Below the pieces are notes generated by a model. That model searched no databases. It had not been told where the DNA came from and saw nothing but the letters and a program-made list of their open reading frames with translations. Source: Enterobacterales bacterium (GTDB taxonomy: Bacteria > Pseudomonadota > Gammaproteobacteria > Enterobacterales > Enterobacteriaceae). From it: a stretch of 50,225 bases of DNA. The position numbers and the translations under genes were made by a program. Of this stretch, positions 33,237 through 41,424 are shown piece after piece; the first letter of the stretch is position 1, and each line of letters begins with the position of its first letter. The stretch covers positions 1-50,225 of the forward strand of contig JAATFX010000132.1 of NCBI GenBank assembly GCA_015654925.1. The letters run 5' to 3'.

Positions 33237-34743
33237 CATCGTTCCACAACCCCATTGGTTCCACCGTATCACCCGTCCGCAATGGAAAGCATTTTGGGCC
33301 GCCTGGATGGGTTATATGCTCGATGGCTTTGATTTTGTCATTATTACCCTGGTGCTGACCGAAATTATGGCGGAATTCCAGGTGCCCACCGTCGAAGCGG
33401 CGGGCCTGGTATCGGCGGCGTTTATCCTGCGTTGGTTCGGTGGCTTGGCATTGGGGGCAATGGGTGATAAATGGGGTCGAAAAAGCGCCATGGTGACCAG
33501 TATCATTATGTTCGCCGGGGGTACGCTGGCCTGCGGTTTGGCGCCCAATTATACCTGGATGTTCATCGCCCGGGTGGTGGTAGGCGTGGGGATGGCCGGT
33601 GAATACGGCACCAGTTCGGCCTATGTGATCGAAACCTGGCCGAAGGATATGCGCAATAAGGCCAGCGCCTTTCTCAACTCCGGTTTTTCGGCCGGGGCCA
33701 TTCTCTCGGTACTCGCCTACAGTTTGGTGGTGCCGCTGTGGGGCTGGCGGGTATTATTTTATCTGGGCATTATTCCCATCGTTTATGCGCTGTGGCTGCG
33801 GCGCGCCATCCCGGAAGCCGAAGAGTGGGAGAAGAATCGAGACAAAACCACCGCGCCGGTAGTGACCATGATCGACGTATTGTATCGCGGCCCGCATAAA
33901 TCCACCCGTTTGATGAACATCATTATGTCCCTGGTGGCCGCCGCCGCGCTCTATCTCTGCTTTGATCACGGCACCACCCCGGCGCTGGTGGCGCTGCTCG
34001 GGGTCATTACCGCCATCATTTTCATCTCGTTCCTGGTGCAAAGCGGCGGCAAACGGTGGCCCACCAGTCTGATGCTTACCGTCATGATCTTGTGCGTATT
34101 TTTATACGGCTGGCCCATCCACGCCCTGCTGCCCACCTATTTAAAAACCGAACTCCACTTTGCGCCGGAAATTGTCGCGCTGGTTTTTTCTTTCAGCCGT
34201 TTCGGCATGGGGCTGGGCTGCTGCGTCGCCGGTATCGCCGGGGATCGGTTTGGTACCCGCAAAACCTATGTGCTTAGCCTGCTGGTTGCCCAAATATTGG
34301 TTATCCCGCTATTTGCCCTGACCGGTTCGAGCGTCTGGCTGTTATGCATCCTGATCTTTTTGCAGCAGATGTTTAGCCAGGGCGTCGGCGGATTATTAGC
34401 CAAAATGATCAGCGGCTATTTTGATACCGATCAGCGCGCGGCCAACCTGGGGTTTATTTATAACATCGGGTCCTTGGGCGGGGCGCTGGCGCCGGTCCTG
34501 GGCGCTACCATTGCCAAAAATTTCAGTCTCGGCGCCGCGCTTGGCGGCTTGTCTTTCACCTTAACCTTTGTGGTGATCCTGCTGATTGGCTTCGACATGC
34601 CTTCACGGGTACAGCGCTGGTTAAAACCGGAAGCATTGCGTTATTACGACGCGGTAGACGGCACCCGTTTAAGCGGCGCCTTTACCCGTAAAACCACCTC
34701 AGAGCAAATCTCCGTTGCCGAAAAATTTGAGCAACAACATTAA
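33229..34743 (+). CDS. NanT-like MFS transporter (sialate:H+ symporter family)
   Basis: A 504-residue major facilitator with about 12-14 hydrophobic segments, closely related along its length to E. coli NanT: 'WKAFWAAWMGYMLDGFDFVIITLVLTEI' at the start, 'RWFGGLALGAMGDKWGRKSAMVTSI' (the MFS loop 2-3 motif), 'GVGMAGEYGTSSAYVIETWP', 'FLYGWPIHALLPTYLKTEL', 'GYFDTDQRAANLGFIYNIGSLGGALAPVLGA' and 'GFDMPSRVQRWLKPEALRYYDAVDG'. None of the sialic acid catabolic genes (nanA, nanE, nanK) is near. The context, a hydroxyacid dehydrogenase and an RraA-like protein, suggests a sugar acid or other carboxylate as the substrate. The start codon overlaps a possible leader ORF. Confidence 0.88.
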   Translation: MNNIVPQPHWFHRITRPQWKAFWAAWMGYMLDGFDFVIITLVLTEIMAEFQVPTVEAAGLVSAAFILRWFGGLALGAMGDKWGRKSAMVTSIIMFAGGTLACGLAPNYTWMFIARVVVGVGMAGEYGTSSAYVIETWPKDMRNKASAFLNSGFSAGAILSVLAYSLVVPLWGWRVLFYLGIIPIVYALWLRRAIPEAEEWEKNRDKTTAPVVTMIDVLYRGPHKSTRLMNIIMSLVAAAALYLCFDHGTTPALVALLGVITAIIFISFLVQSGGKRWPTSLMLTVMILCVFLYGWPIHALLPTYLKTELHFAPEIVALVFSFSRFGMGLGCCVAGIAGDRFGTRKTYVLSLLVAQILVIPLFALTGSSVWLLCILIFLQQMFSQGVGGLLAKMISGYFDTDQRAANLGFIYNIGSLGGALAPVLGATIAKNFSLGAALGGLSFTLTFVVILLIGFDMPSRVQRWLKPEALRYYDAVDGTRLSGAFTRKTTSEQISVAEKFEQQH

Positions 34744-34763
34744 ACATCAGTGGAGGAATAAAC

Positions 34764-35459
34764 ATGACGATAGGCAATAGAGTATTTTTGCAACGCCCCA
34801 TGGACGCGGTTCAATATCTGTCGGCGTTTCGGCAATTACCCGCCGCGGTGGTGGCCGACTGCATGAGCCGTTTACCCGCCTTGTCCTGCGACATCAGGCT
34901 GTGGAGCGCACCCGCTAAACCGGTCATGTGCGGCATTGCCCTGACGGTGAAAGGACGCTCCGGCGATAATTTGATGTTGCATAAGGCCTTGGATATGGCG
35001 GGAAAGGATGATGTGATTATTCTTTCGAACGAAGGCGATCGCAGCCAGTCGCTGATGGGCGAAGTCCTGACCACATACGCTCGTTTTCGCGGCATCGAGG
35101 GGCTGGTGCTGGATGCCCCCATCCGCGATATCGACGGTATCTCCAAAATGGATTATCACATGTACGCCACCGGGCACACTCCCGGCGGACCCTTCAAGGA
35201 CGGTCCCGGGGAAATTAACGTGCCGATCGCCTGCGGCAAGATCCATGTCTGCCCCGGCGATATCGTTCTGGGCGACGCCGACGGCGTAATTATCATCCCG
35301 CGCCAGGATGCGCAGCGCATATTGCAGGAATCACAGGCGTATTTAAAAGTCGATATGCGCAATTTCGAACTAGCTAAAACCGGTTCGTTATCGCGGGGAT
35401 GGATCGATCAAACTCTGGCGGATAAAAACGTCGAAATTATTGAAGGCAGTTATCAATAA
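34764..35459 (+). CDS. RraA-like family protein, possible 4-carboxy-4-hydroxy-2-oxoacid aldolase
   Basis: A 231-residue protein with the RraA/HMG-aldolase fold. 'ALTVKGRSGDNLMLHKALDMAGKDDVIIL', the Gly-rich segment around 'MGEVLTTYARFRGIEGLVLDAPIRDID' with the Arg-Asp pair that binds metal and keto acid in this aldolase family, and 'CGKIHVCPGDIVLGDADGVIIIP' are present. Members cleave 4-hydroxy-4-methyl-2-oxoglutarate or oxaloacetate; true RraA inhibits RNase E but is shorter (about 160 residues). Beside a NanT-like transporter a catabolic lyase role is likelier. It follows the transporter by 20 bases with GGAGG before the ATG. Confidence 0.82.
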   Translation: MTIGNRVFLQRPMDAVQYLSAFRQLPAAVVADCMSRLPALSCDIRLWSAPAKPVMCGIALTVKGRSGDNLMLHKALDMAGKDDVIILSNEGDRSQSLMGEVLTTYARFRGIEGLVLDAPIRDIDGISKMDYHMYATGHTPGGPFKDGPGEINVPIACGKIHVCPGDIVLGDADGVIIIPRQDAQRILQESQAYLKVDMRNFELAKTGSLSRGWIDQTLADKNVEIIEGSYQ

Positions 35460-35734
35460 CACGGCTGCAGGCGAACCTGGCGGCAGCGCATTTGCCGTCA
35501 GGTTTGGCACGCCAGCCTCCTGACGGTGGTATTTTCGAGCGGAGCCGCCGGAAGCGTGGCTCAGTTTCGGGATGCGCCCGTGTCGCGGTGAATTTGACCG
35601 GTTCATCGCAAAACCGCGACTTTCATGTGGTAACGCAAAGGGGAAGGGCTAACTTCGCTTCTCGCGCTTTCCCCATTCCGGTAAACTGGTGGCTGGAATC
35701 ATCAATGAATTAGCCAGCATATACCGAGGGACTC
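35460..35734. other. Intergenic region between the RraA-like gene and gmhA
   Basis: About 275 bases. CCGTCAGG (35495-35502) pairs with CCTGACGG (35519-35526), followed by TATTTT, a moderate terminator candidate closing the sugar-acid block. The gmhA promoter must lie in the second half; no near-consensus promoter stands out. A 73-codon frame across it (35492-35713) has no ribosome site or family features. Confidence 0.55.
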
Positions 35735-36316
35735 ATGTATCAGGACTTGATTCGCAGTGAACTCAACGAAGCCGCAACCACGCTTGCCAACTTTCTCAGC
35801 GACGATCGCCAACTCCAGGCCGTCGAAGACGCCGCCAGGCTTATCGCCAACTCCTTCAAGGCCGGGGGCAAAGTCCTTTCATGCGGCAACGGCGGATCGC
35901 ATTGCGACGCCATGCATTTCGCCGAGGAGCTGACCGGCCGTTATCGCGACGACCGTCCGGCCTATCCGGGCATCGCCATTTCCGATCCCAGCCATCTGTC
36001 GTGCGTGAGCAACGATTATGGCTACAATTTCGTATTTTCCCGTTATATCGAGGCCATCGGCAATAAAGGCGACGTACTGCTCGGCATTTCCACGTCCGGC
36101 AATTCGGCCAATATTATCCGCGCTATTGAAGCGGCGCGCGCCAAGGGCATGCACGTTATCGTCCTGACCGGCAAAGACGGCGGTAAAATGGCCGGTACCT
36201 CCGATGTCGAAATTTGCGTGCCGCATTTTGGTTATGCCGACCGGATCCAGGAAATCCATATCAAGGTGATCCATATCCTGATCCAGCTGATTGAAAAAGA
36301 GATGGCGGCGGCTTAG
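35735..36316 (+). CDS. gmhA: GmhA, sedoheptulose-7-phosphate isomerase
   Basis: Makes D-glycero-D-manno-heptose 7-phosphate, the first step of heptose synthesis for the lipopolysaccharide inner core. The 193-residue SIS-domain protein has 'GGKVLSCGNGGSHCDAMHFAEELTGRYRDDRP', 'ISTSGNSANIIRAIEAAR' and 'CVPHFGYADRIQEIHIKVIHILI', near-identical to the enterobacterial enzyme. An AGGGA site precedes the ATG. The order gmhA-yafJ-yafK is the E. coli order. Confidence 0.97.
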   Translation: MYQDLIRSELNEAATTLANFLSDDRQLQAVEDAARLIANSFKAGGKVLSCGNGGSHCDAMHFAEELTGRYRDDRPAYPGIAISDPSHLSCVSNDYGYNFVFSRYIEAIGNKGDVLLGISTSGNSANIIRAIEAARAKGMHVIVLTGKDGGKMAGTSDVEICVPHFGYADRIQEIHIKVIHILIQLIEKEMAAA

Positions 36317-36353
36317 CTACGGTATCAAGACGTAATGGTAAAGGAGAGGGGTC

Positions 36354-37121
36354 ATGTGCGAACTACTCGGGATGAGCGCCAATGTACCGACGGACATTTG
36401 CTTCAGTTTTACCGGGTTAGTGCAACGTGGGGGTCGTACCGGGCCGCACAAGGACGGGTGGGGCATCACGTTTTATGAAGGCCTGGGCTGCCGGACCTTC
36501 AAAGACCCGCAGCCAAGTTTTAACTCGCCTATCGCGCGGTTGGTGCAGGATTATCCCATTAAATCCTGCGCCGTGGTGTCGCATATCCGCCAGGCCAACC
36601 GCGGCGAGGTATCGCTGGAAAACACCCATCCATTCACTCGCGAATTGTGGGGGCGCCACTGGACCTTTGCCCATAACGGCCAGCTCAGCGGGTTCCGGCG
36701 GTTAAAAACCGGCACGTACCGGCCGGTGGGGCAGACCGACAGCGAATATGCCTTTTGCTGGCTGCTGGCGCGCCTGGCGGAGCGTTATCCGCGCCGGCCC
36801 GCCAACTGGCCGGCGGTGTTCCGGTATATCGCCGAACTGGCGGACGAGCTGCGGCAAAAGGGCATATTCAATATGCTCTTGTCCGACGGCTGTTTTGTCA
36901 TGGGGTACTGCTCGACGGATTTATACTGGATCACCCGGCGGGCGCCGTTTGGAAAAGCGACGCTGATCGATCAGGATGTAGAGATCGACTTCCAGCGGCA
37001 AACCACGCCCAAAGATGTGGTGACGGTCATCGCCACGCAGCCGCTGACCGGTAATGAAACCTGGCACAAGGTCGCGCCAGGGGAAAGCGTGCTATTTCGG
37101 CTGGGCGAGCGCGAATTGTGA
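36354..37121 (+). CDS. yafJ: YafJ, class II glutamine amidotransferase-like protein
   Basis: A 255-residue Ntn-type glutaminase. After Met removal Cys2 ('MCELLGMSAN') becomes the N-terminal nucleophile. 'GGRTGPHKDGWGITFYEG', 'VVSHIRQANRGEVSLENTHPF', 'WTFAHNGQLSG' and 'GQTDSEYAF' are the substrate-binding parts of the family. No synthetase domain is attached and the physiological substrate is not established. AAAGGAGAGG precedes the ATG. It converges with yafK and their ends overlap by 30 bases. Confidence 0.95.
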   Translation: MCELLGMSANVPTDICFSFTGLVQRGGRTGPHKDGWGITFYEGLGCRTFKDPQPSFNSPIARLVQDYPIKSCAVVSHIRQANRGEVSLENTHPFTRELWGRHWTFAHNGQLSGFRRLKTGTYRPVGQTDSEYAFCWLLARLAERYPRRPANWPAVFRYIAELADELRQKGIFNMLLSDGCFVMGYCSTDLYWITRRAPFGKATLIDQDVEIDFQRQTTPKDVVTVIATQPLTGNETWHKVAPGESVLFRLGEREL

Positions 37122-37823
37122 TACCAACGGCGCGCCGCTGCGCAATTGCAGCGGCGCGCTGACGGTATACTGCCCATTGACCACGGCCACCGCCGGCGGC
37201 TGGTGGTATTGGGCGAAATAGGCATAACCCGGTTCCAGGGATCGCCAGAACGGATAATCGGTTGAATTGCGGTGGCGCTGTAAGTTCGACTCGGTCATGC
37301 GGAACGGGAAAATATTGATTTTCACCTCGGCCTGGCCATTAAGCAGCGCCGCTTCCACATAACGATAAATTTCGGCGATATAACTGTCGGTCATGGCGTA
37401 ACAGCCAATTGAGCGGCAGTCGCCGTGGATCATCAGCATCGCGCCGGAATAACCGCGGGATTGATCGTAGGCATTCGGAAAACCGATATTAATCGCCCGA
37501 TAGTAATGGCTGTTCGGATTCAGATTACGGTTGGTAATGGCGTAAAACCCTTCAGGGCTTTTAAAATCGCCTTCGCGGCGTTTAGGGCCCAGGCCGCCGG
37601 AAAAATTACAAATGCGATAGCTATCCAACATGCGGTATTCATTACCGACTTTGGCGTAGAGTTCCAGCGTCCGTTCTTCTTTAAATATTTGAATAAAAAC
37701 CGGCGAGCCGATTAATTGCGACTTTAATTCTTTAGATAATTGCGGCTGCTCACTGGCATAACTAACGGACGTTAATGCCGGTATACAAAACAACATCGCA
37801 AACAACAGTGCGATTTTGCCCAT
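37092..37823 (-). CDS. dpaA: YafK (DpaA/LdtF), L,D-transpeptidase-fold periplasmic enzyme
   Basis: A 243-residue exported protein of the YkuD family. In E. coli YafK/DpaA releases Braun lipoprotein from peptidoglycan. The signal peptide follows 'MGKIALLFAMLF'; the catalytic motif is 'MLMIHGDCRSIGCYAM', with His and Cys. The start at 37823 has AGGAT eight bases upstream and gives the known length; 39 further codons are open but reach toward the dinB promoter. The C-terminal end overlaps yafJ. Confidence 0.92.
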   Translation of the reverse strand: MGKIALLFAMLFCIPALTSVSYASEQPQLSKELKSQLIGSPVFIQIFKEERTLELYAKVGNEYRMLDSYRICNFSGGLGPKRREGDFKSPEGFYAITNRNLNPNSHYYRAINIGFPNAYDQSRGYSGAMLMIHGDCRSIGCYAMTDSYIAEIYRYVEAALLNGQAEVKINIFPFRMTESNLQRHRNSTDYPFWRSLEPGYAYFAQYHQPPAVAVVNGQYTVSAPLQLRSGAPLVSQFALAQPK

Positions 37824-37976
37824 TATTAATCCTGCGTAGTCAAAATAATCAAGATGCCGGGCAACGGACGCCGGCGGCAGACCCTTAAAAACGTCAAGTA
37901 AAACAAATAAAACAGCGACAAGATAGCACTGCCTACACATTTATCAAGATACGTTTTGTATAAATTAATTGGCTTA

Positions 37977-37992
37977 CTGTATACTTGTACAG
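37977..37992 (+). promoter_or_regulatory. LexA (SOS) box upstream of dinB
   Basis: CTGTATACTTGTACAG matches CTGT-N8-ACAG exactly, with TA and TC flanks. It lies 17 bases before the dinB ATG and would overlap the promoter or start region. dinB is a classic SOS gene, so repression by LexA is expected. Confidence 0.93.
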
Positions 37993-38008
37993 TCAAAAGG
38001 GGAGGTGG

Positions 38009-39094
38009 ATGCGTAAAATCATACATGTGGATATGGATTGCTTTTTCGCGGCGGTGGAAATGCGCGATAATCCAGCATTGCGCGATATCCCCCTGGCCAT
38101 CGGCGCCAGCGCGGATCGGCGCGGGGTAATCAGCACCGCCAATTACCCCGCGCGGGTATACGGCGTGCATAGCGCCATGTCTACCGCCATGGCGCTGAAG
38201 CTCTGCCCGCACCTGACATTGCTGCCCGGGCGCATAGCCGCCTATAAAGAAGCGTCGGAGCATATACGGCGTATTTTCGGCCGTTATACCCCGCTGATTG
38301 AACCCCTGTCTTTGGACGAAGCTTATCTGGATGTCACCGACAGCGGCCATTGCAGCGGGTCGGCGACCCTCATGGCCCAGGCCATCCGCCAGGATATCGC
38401 GAATGAATTGGATCTTACCGCCTCGGCCGGGGTGGCGCCGGTGAAATTTCTGGCCAAAATCGCCTCGGATCTCAATAAACCCAACGGTCAGTTTGTCATT
38501 ACCCCCGAGCAGGTGCCGGCGTTTTTGGCCCAACTCCCCCTGGGCAAAATCCCGGGGGTGGGCAAGGTGACCGCCAAAAAACTCTCCGAGATGGGGCTTG
38601 TCACCTGCGCCGACGTGCAGCGCTACGACCTGGCGGCGCTACTTAAGCGATTCGGTAAATTCGGCCGGGTGTTGTGGGAGCGATCCCAGGGAATCGATGA
38701 GCGTGAAATCTCATCGGAGCGCCTGCGCAAGTCGGTGGGAGTCGAGCGCACGCTGGCGGAAGACATTGCCGAGTGGGCGGACTGCGCGGCGATTATCGAG
38801 CAGCTCTACCCCGAGCTGGAGCGCCGGCTGGCCCGGGTCAGGCCGGATCTGCATATTGCCCGGCAAGGAATCAAGCTCAAGTTTGCGGATTTCCAGCAAA
38901 CCACCCAGGAACATGTCTGGCCGCGTTTGAACAAGCAGGATCTGATACATACCGCACGCCAGGCGTGGGATCAGCGGCGCGACGATCGCGGGGTAAGGTT
39001 GGTGGGGCTGCATGTGACGCTGCTGGACCCGCAAATCGAGCGGCAACTGATGCTCAATTGGGAAGAAGATATGCTGCACCGGCCTCTTCCCTGA
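38009..39094 (+). CDS. dinB: DinB, DNA polymerase IV
   Basis: A Y-family translesion polymerase of 361 residues. The start 'MRKIIHVDMDCFFAAVEMRD' (38009) holds the first catalytic Asp and is that of E. coli DinB; GGGAGG lies shortly before it. 'SLDEAYLDVT' has the other catalytic Asp-Glu. 'ASAGVAPVKFLAKIASDLNKPNG', the helix-hairpin-helix 'IPGVGKVTAKKL' and the little-finger 'RKSVGVERTLAEDI' follow. The C-terminus is about ten residues longer than in E. coli and ends 'EEDMLHRPLP' rather than in a clear beta-clamp motif. 'QLMLNW' may serve as that motif. Confidence 0.96.
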   Translation: MRKIIHVDMDCFFAAVEMRDNPALRDIPLAIGASADRRGVISTANYPARVYGVHSAMSTAMALKLCPHLTLLPGRIAAYKEASEHIRRIFGRYTPLIEPLSLDEAYLDVTDSGHCSGSATLMAQAIRQDIANELDLTASAGVAPVKFLAKIASDLNKPNGQFVITPEQVPAFLAQLPLGKIPGVGKVTAKKLSEMGLVTCADVQRYDLAALLKRFGKFGRVLWERSQGIDEREISSERLRKSVGVERTLAEDIAEWADCAAIIEQLYPELERRLARVRPDLHIARQGIKLKFADFQQTTQEHVWPRLNKQDLIHTARQAWDQRRDDRGVRLVGLHVTLLDPQIERQLMLNWEEDMLHRPLP

Positions 39095-39120
39095 GGCGCG
39101 GCGCGCGGAATAAAGACCTA

Positions 39121-40581
39121 TCAGTTCTTTTCGGGAATGGCTTTAAGCAGGGCGGTCAGCAGGGTCCAGTATTGACCGACGCTTTTGATATGCACCTGTT
39201 CGTCCGGGGAATGGGGGCCGGTGATGGTGGGCCCGATGGACACCATATCCATCTGCGGGTATGGTTTTTTAAATAAACCGCACTCCAGCCCGGCGTGGAT
39301 CACCTGGATATTCGGCGTCTTGTTGAACAGTTTCTGGTAGGTTTCGCGCACCAGATGCATCACCGGCGAGTTGGCGTCCGGTTTCCAGCCCGGATAGCTG
39401 CCCTTGGCGGCGGTTTCCGCTCCGGCCAACCGGCCCAGCGCGGTCAGGGTGCCGATCACTTCGTCTTTGCCGCTGTCGATCAGCGAACGAATCAGACAGC
39501 GGATATGCGCCTGCCCGGCCTCCATGGAAACCACGCCCACATTCAGGGATGTTTCCACCACGCCTTTCACATCGTCGCTCATGCGGATCACGCCGTTGGG
39601 CATGGCATTGAGCAGGGCGATAAGCCGATCGCCGCAGGATTTGGTCAGCGCCTGCGCGTCCGCCGCCGCGTCTTCAACCGCAATGGCCAGCTTCTTTTCC
39701 ACCGCCGCCAGTTCGCTGGCGATGGTGGCGAGATAGGCTTGCGCCAACTGATTCAGGCTTTCGGTATTTTCCTGCGGCAGGGCCAGGGTAGCGAAGGCTT
39801 CGCGGGGAATCGCGTTGCGCAGCGTACCGCCGTTCAGATCGAGCAGGCGGATATCCAGCGCCTGGGCATGTTGGAACAGGAAACGGGCCAGCAGCTTATT
39901 GGCATTGCCCAGACCCAGGTGAATATCCCCGCCGGAATGGCCGCCTTTGAGCCCTTTAATGGTCAGTTTCACGACCTGGTAACCCGCCGGCACCGCTTCG
40001 CGCTCCAGGGGCAGCACGGTTTTAAAATCCACCCCGCCGGCGCAGCCCATATAAATCTCGCCTTCTTCCTCGGAGTCGGTGTTGATCAGGATATCCGCCT
40101 GCAGCCAGCCGGGCTGCAGGCCAAAGGCGCCGGCCATGCCGGTTTCTTCGGTCATGGTCAACAGCACTTCCAGCGGGCCGTGCTGTACGCCGTCATCCGC
40201 CAGCACCGCCAGCGCGGACGCCATGCCGATGCCGTTATCCGCACCCAGGGTGGTGCCGCGCGCCTTGACCCAATCGCCATCGATATAAGGCTGGATCGGA
40301 TCGCGGGTAAAATCATGAATGGTATCGCTGTTCTTCTGCGGCACCATATCCAGATGCGCTTGCAGCACCACCGGCCGGCGTTTTTCATAACCCGGCGTGG
40401 CGGGTTTACGCAGCAGGATATTGCCTGCCTCATCGCGCTCCCCATGCAACCCTTTTTCCTGCGCCCAGCGGAGAATATGGCTGGCCAGGGCTTCTTCATG
40501 ATATGAGGGATGCGGTATGGAGCAGATTTTGGCAAAAATTTGCCATAATGGCTGAGGCGAAAGTTGGGTCAGTTCAGACAC
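39121..40581 (-). CDS. pepD: PepD, aminoacyl-histidine dipeptidase (peptidase D)
   Basis: A cytosolic M20-family dipeptidase of 486 residues acting on Xaa-His dipeptides. Metal-site regions are 'VVLQAHLDMVPQ', 'GTTLGADNGIGMASALAVL', 'MTEETGMAGAFGL', 'INTDSEEEGEI' and the C-terminal 'HAGLECGLFKK'; the lid domain has 'GLKGGHSGGDIHLG'. The length is that of E. coli PepD. It converges with dinB (27 bases) and is divergent from gpt. The long open frame antisense to it is a shadow of its codon use. Confidence 0.96.
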   Translation of the reverse strand: MSELTQLSPQPLWQIFAKICSIPHPSYHEEALASHILRWAQEKGLHGERDEAGNILLRKPATPGYEKRRPVVLQAHLDMVPQKNSDTIHDFTRDPIQPYIDGDWVKARGTTLGADNGIGMASALAVLADDGVQHGPLEVLLTMTEETGMAGAFGLQPGWLQADILINTDSEEEGEIYMGCAGGVDFKTVLPLEREAVPAGYQVVKLTIKGLKGGHSGGDIHLGLGNANKLLARFLFQHAQALDIRLLDLNGGTLRNAIPREAFATLALPQENTESLNQLAQAYLATIASELAAVEKKLAIAVEDAAADAQALTKSCGDRLIALLNAMPNGVIRMSDDVKGVVETSLNVGVVSMEAGQAHIRCLIRSLIDSGKDEVIGTLTALGRLAGAETAAKGSYPGWKPDANSPVMHLVRETYQKLFNKTPNIQVIHAGLECGLFKKPYPQMDMVSIGPTITGPHSPDEQVHIKSVGQYWTLLTALLKAIPEKN

Positions 40582-40814
40582 GATAAAAACTCCTGTTACA
40601 ACGTAAGACCCGGCCTGGTCGTCATTAACGGCGCATAGCCGGTCGGATGGTTACCCAAGACTGAAGAAAGAATACCACTTTACCTTCAACAATGGTGAAA
40701 GTGAGCGGAAAAAGGGCGGTAGCGCTGGTATTTCCCTGGTTGCATCTTTATAATCTCGCGCAACCTTTTTTCCCTGTACTTTTAAGCCGACCCAATCCGG
40801 CTGGGACAGCATTT

Positions 40815-41273
40815 ATGAGCGAAAAATACGTCGTAACCTGGGATATGTTGCAAATTCAGGCGCGCAAACTGGCCGAACGGCTACTGCCAGCATCCCAATG
40901 GAAAGGCATCATCGCGGTCAGCCGCGGCGGCCTGGTACCCGGCTCGCTGCTGGCGCGTGAACTGAATATCCGCCATGTGGATACGGTTTGCATCTCCAGC
41001 TACGATCATAACAACCAGCGTGAACTGACCGTGCTTAAACGCGCTGAAGGCGATGGCGAAGGGTTTATCGTTATTGACGATCTGGTGGATACCGGCGGCA
41101 CCGCCAAAGCGATCCGCGATATGTATCCCAAGGCCCATTTTGTCACTATTTTCGCCAAGCCCGCCGGCCGGCCGCTGGTTGACGACTATATGGTCGATAT
41201 TCCGCAGGATACCTGGATTGAACAACCCTGGGACATGGGCGTGGTGTTTATTCCGCCGCTGGTGGGCAAATAA
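40815..41273 (+). CDS. gpt: Gpt, xanthine-guanine phosphoribosyltransferase
   Basis: A purine salvage enzyme of 152 residues, the E. coli length. 'IAVSRGGLVPGSLLARELN' and the PRPP motif 'FIVIDDLVDTGGTAKAIR' are present, with the C-terminal 'WIEQPWDMGVVFIPPL'. The start at 40815 is chosen because it gives the conserved 'MSEKYVVTWDMLQ'; 41 codons upstream are open but unconserved. Salvage of guanine and xanthine is the counterpart of the purine-degrading block at 14.7-25.6 kb. Confidence 0.97.
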   Translation: MSEKYVVTWDMLQIQARKLAERLLPASQWKGIIAVSRGGLVPGSLLARELNIRHVDTVCISSYDHNNQRELTVLKRAEGDGEGFIVIDDLVDTGGTAKAIRDMYPKAHFVTIFAKPAGRPLVDDYMVDIPQDTWIEQPWDMGVVFIPPLVGK

Positions 41274-41318
41274 CGCCGGGCCGGACGTTCGTTTTCCGCA
41301 CCCGTAACGCTTGTTACC

Positions 41319-41352
41319 AACGCCCGGCCGCCGTCGGGCGTTTGTCTTTTTA
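41319..41352 (+). terminator. Intrinsic terminator after gpt
   Basis: AACGCCCG (41319-41326) pairs with CGGGCGTT (41335-41342), followed by a T-rich run to 41351. It ends gpt transcription before frsA. Confidence 0.85.
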
Positions 41353-41424
41353 CCGCTTAATGAGTAACCTTGCTAATATTATGCCGGCTTCATGGGAACC
41401 CGGCGTTGCGGAGGCGATGGTTCA

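Noticed and set aside
39295..40506. 403-codon frame antisense to pepD
   Set aside because: Long antisense frames are common in GC-rich genes; the pepD strand has clear catalytic motifs and this one has none.
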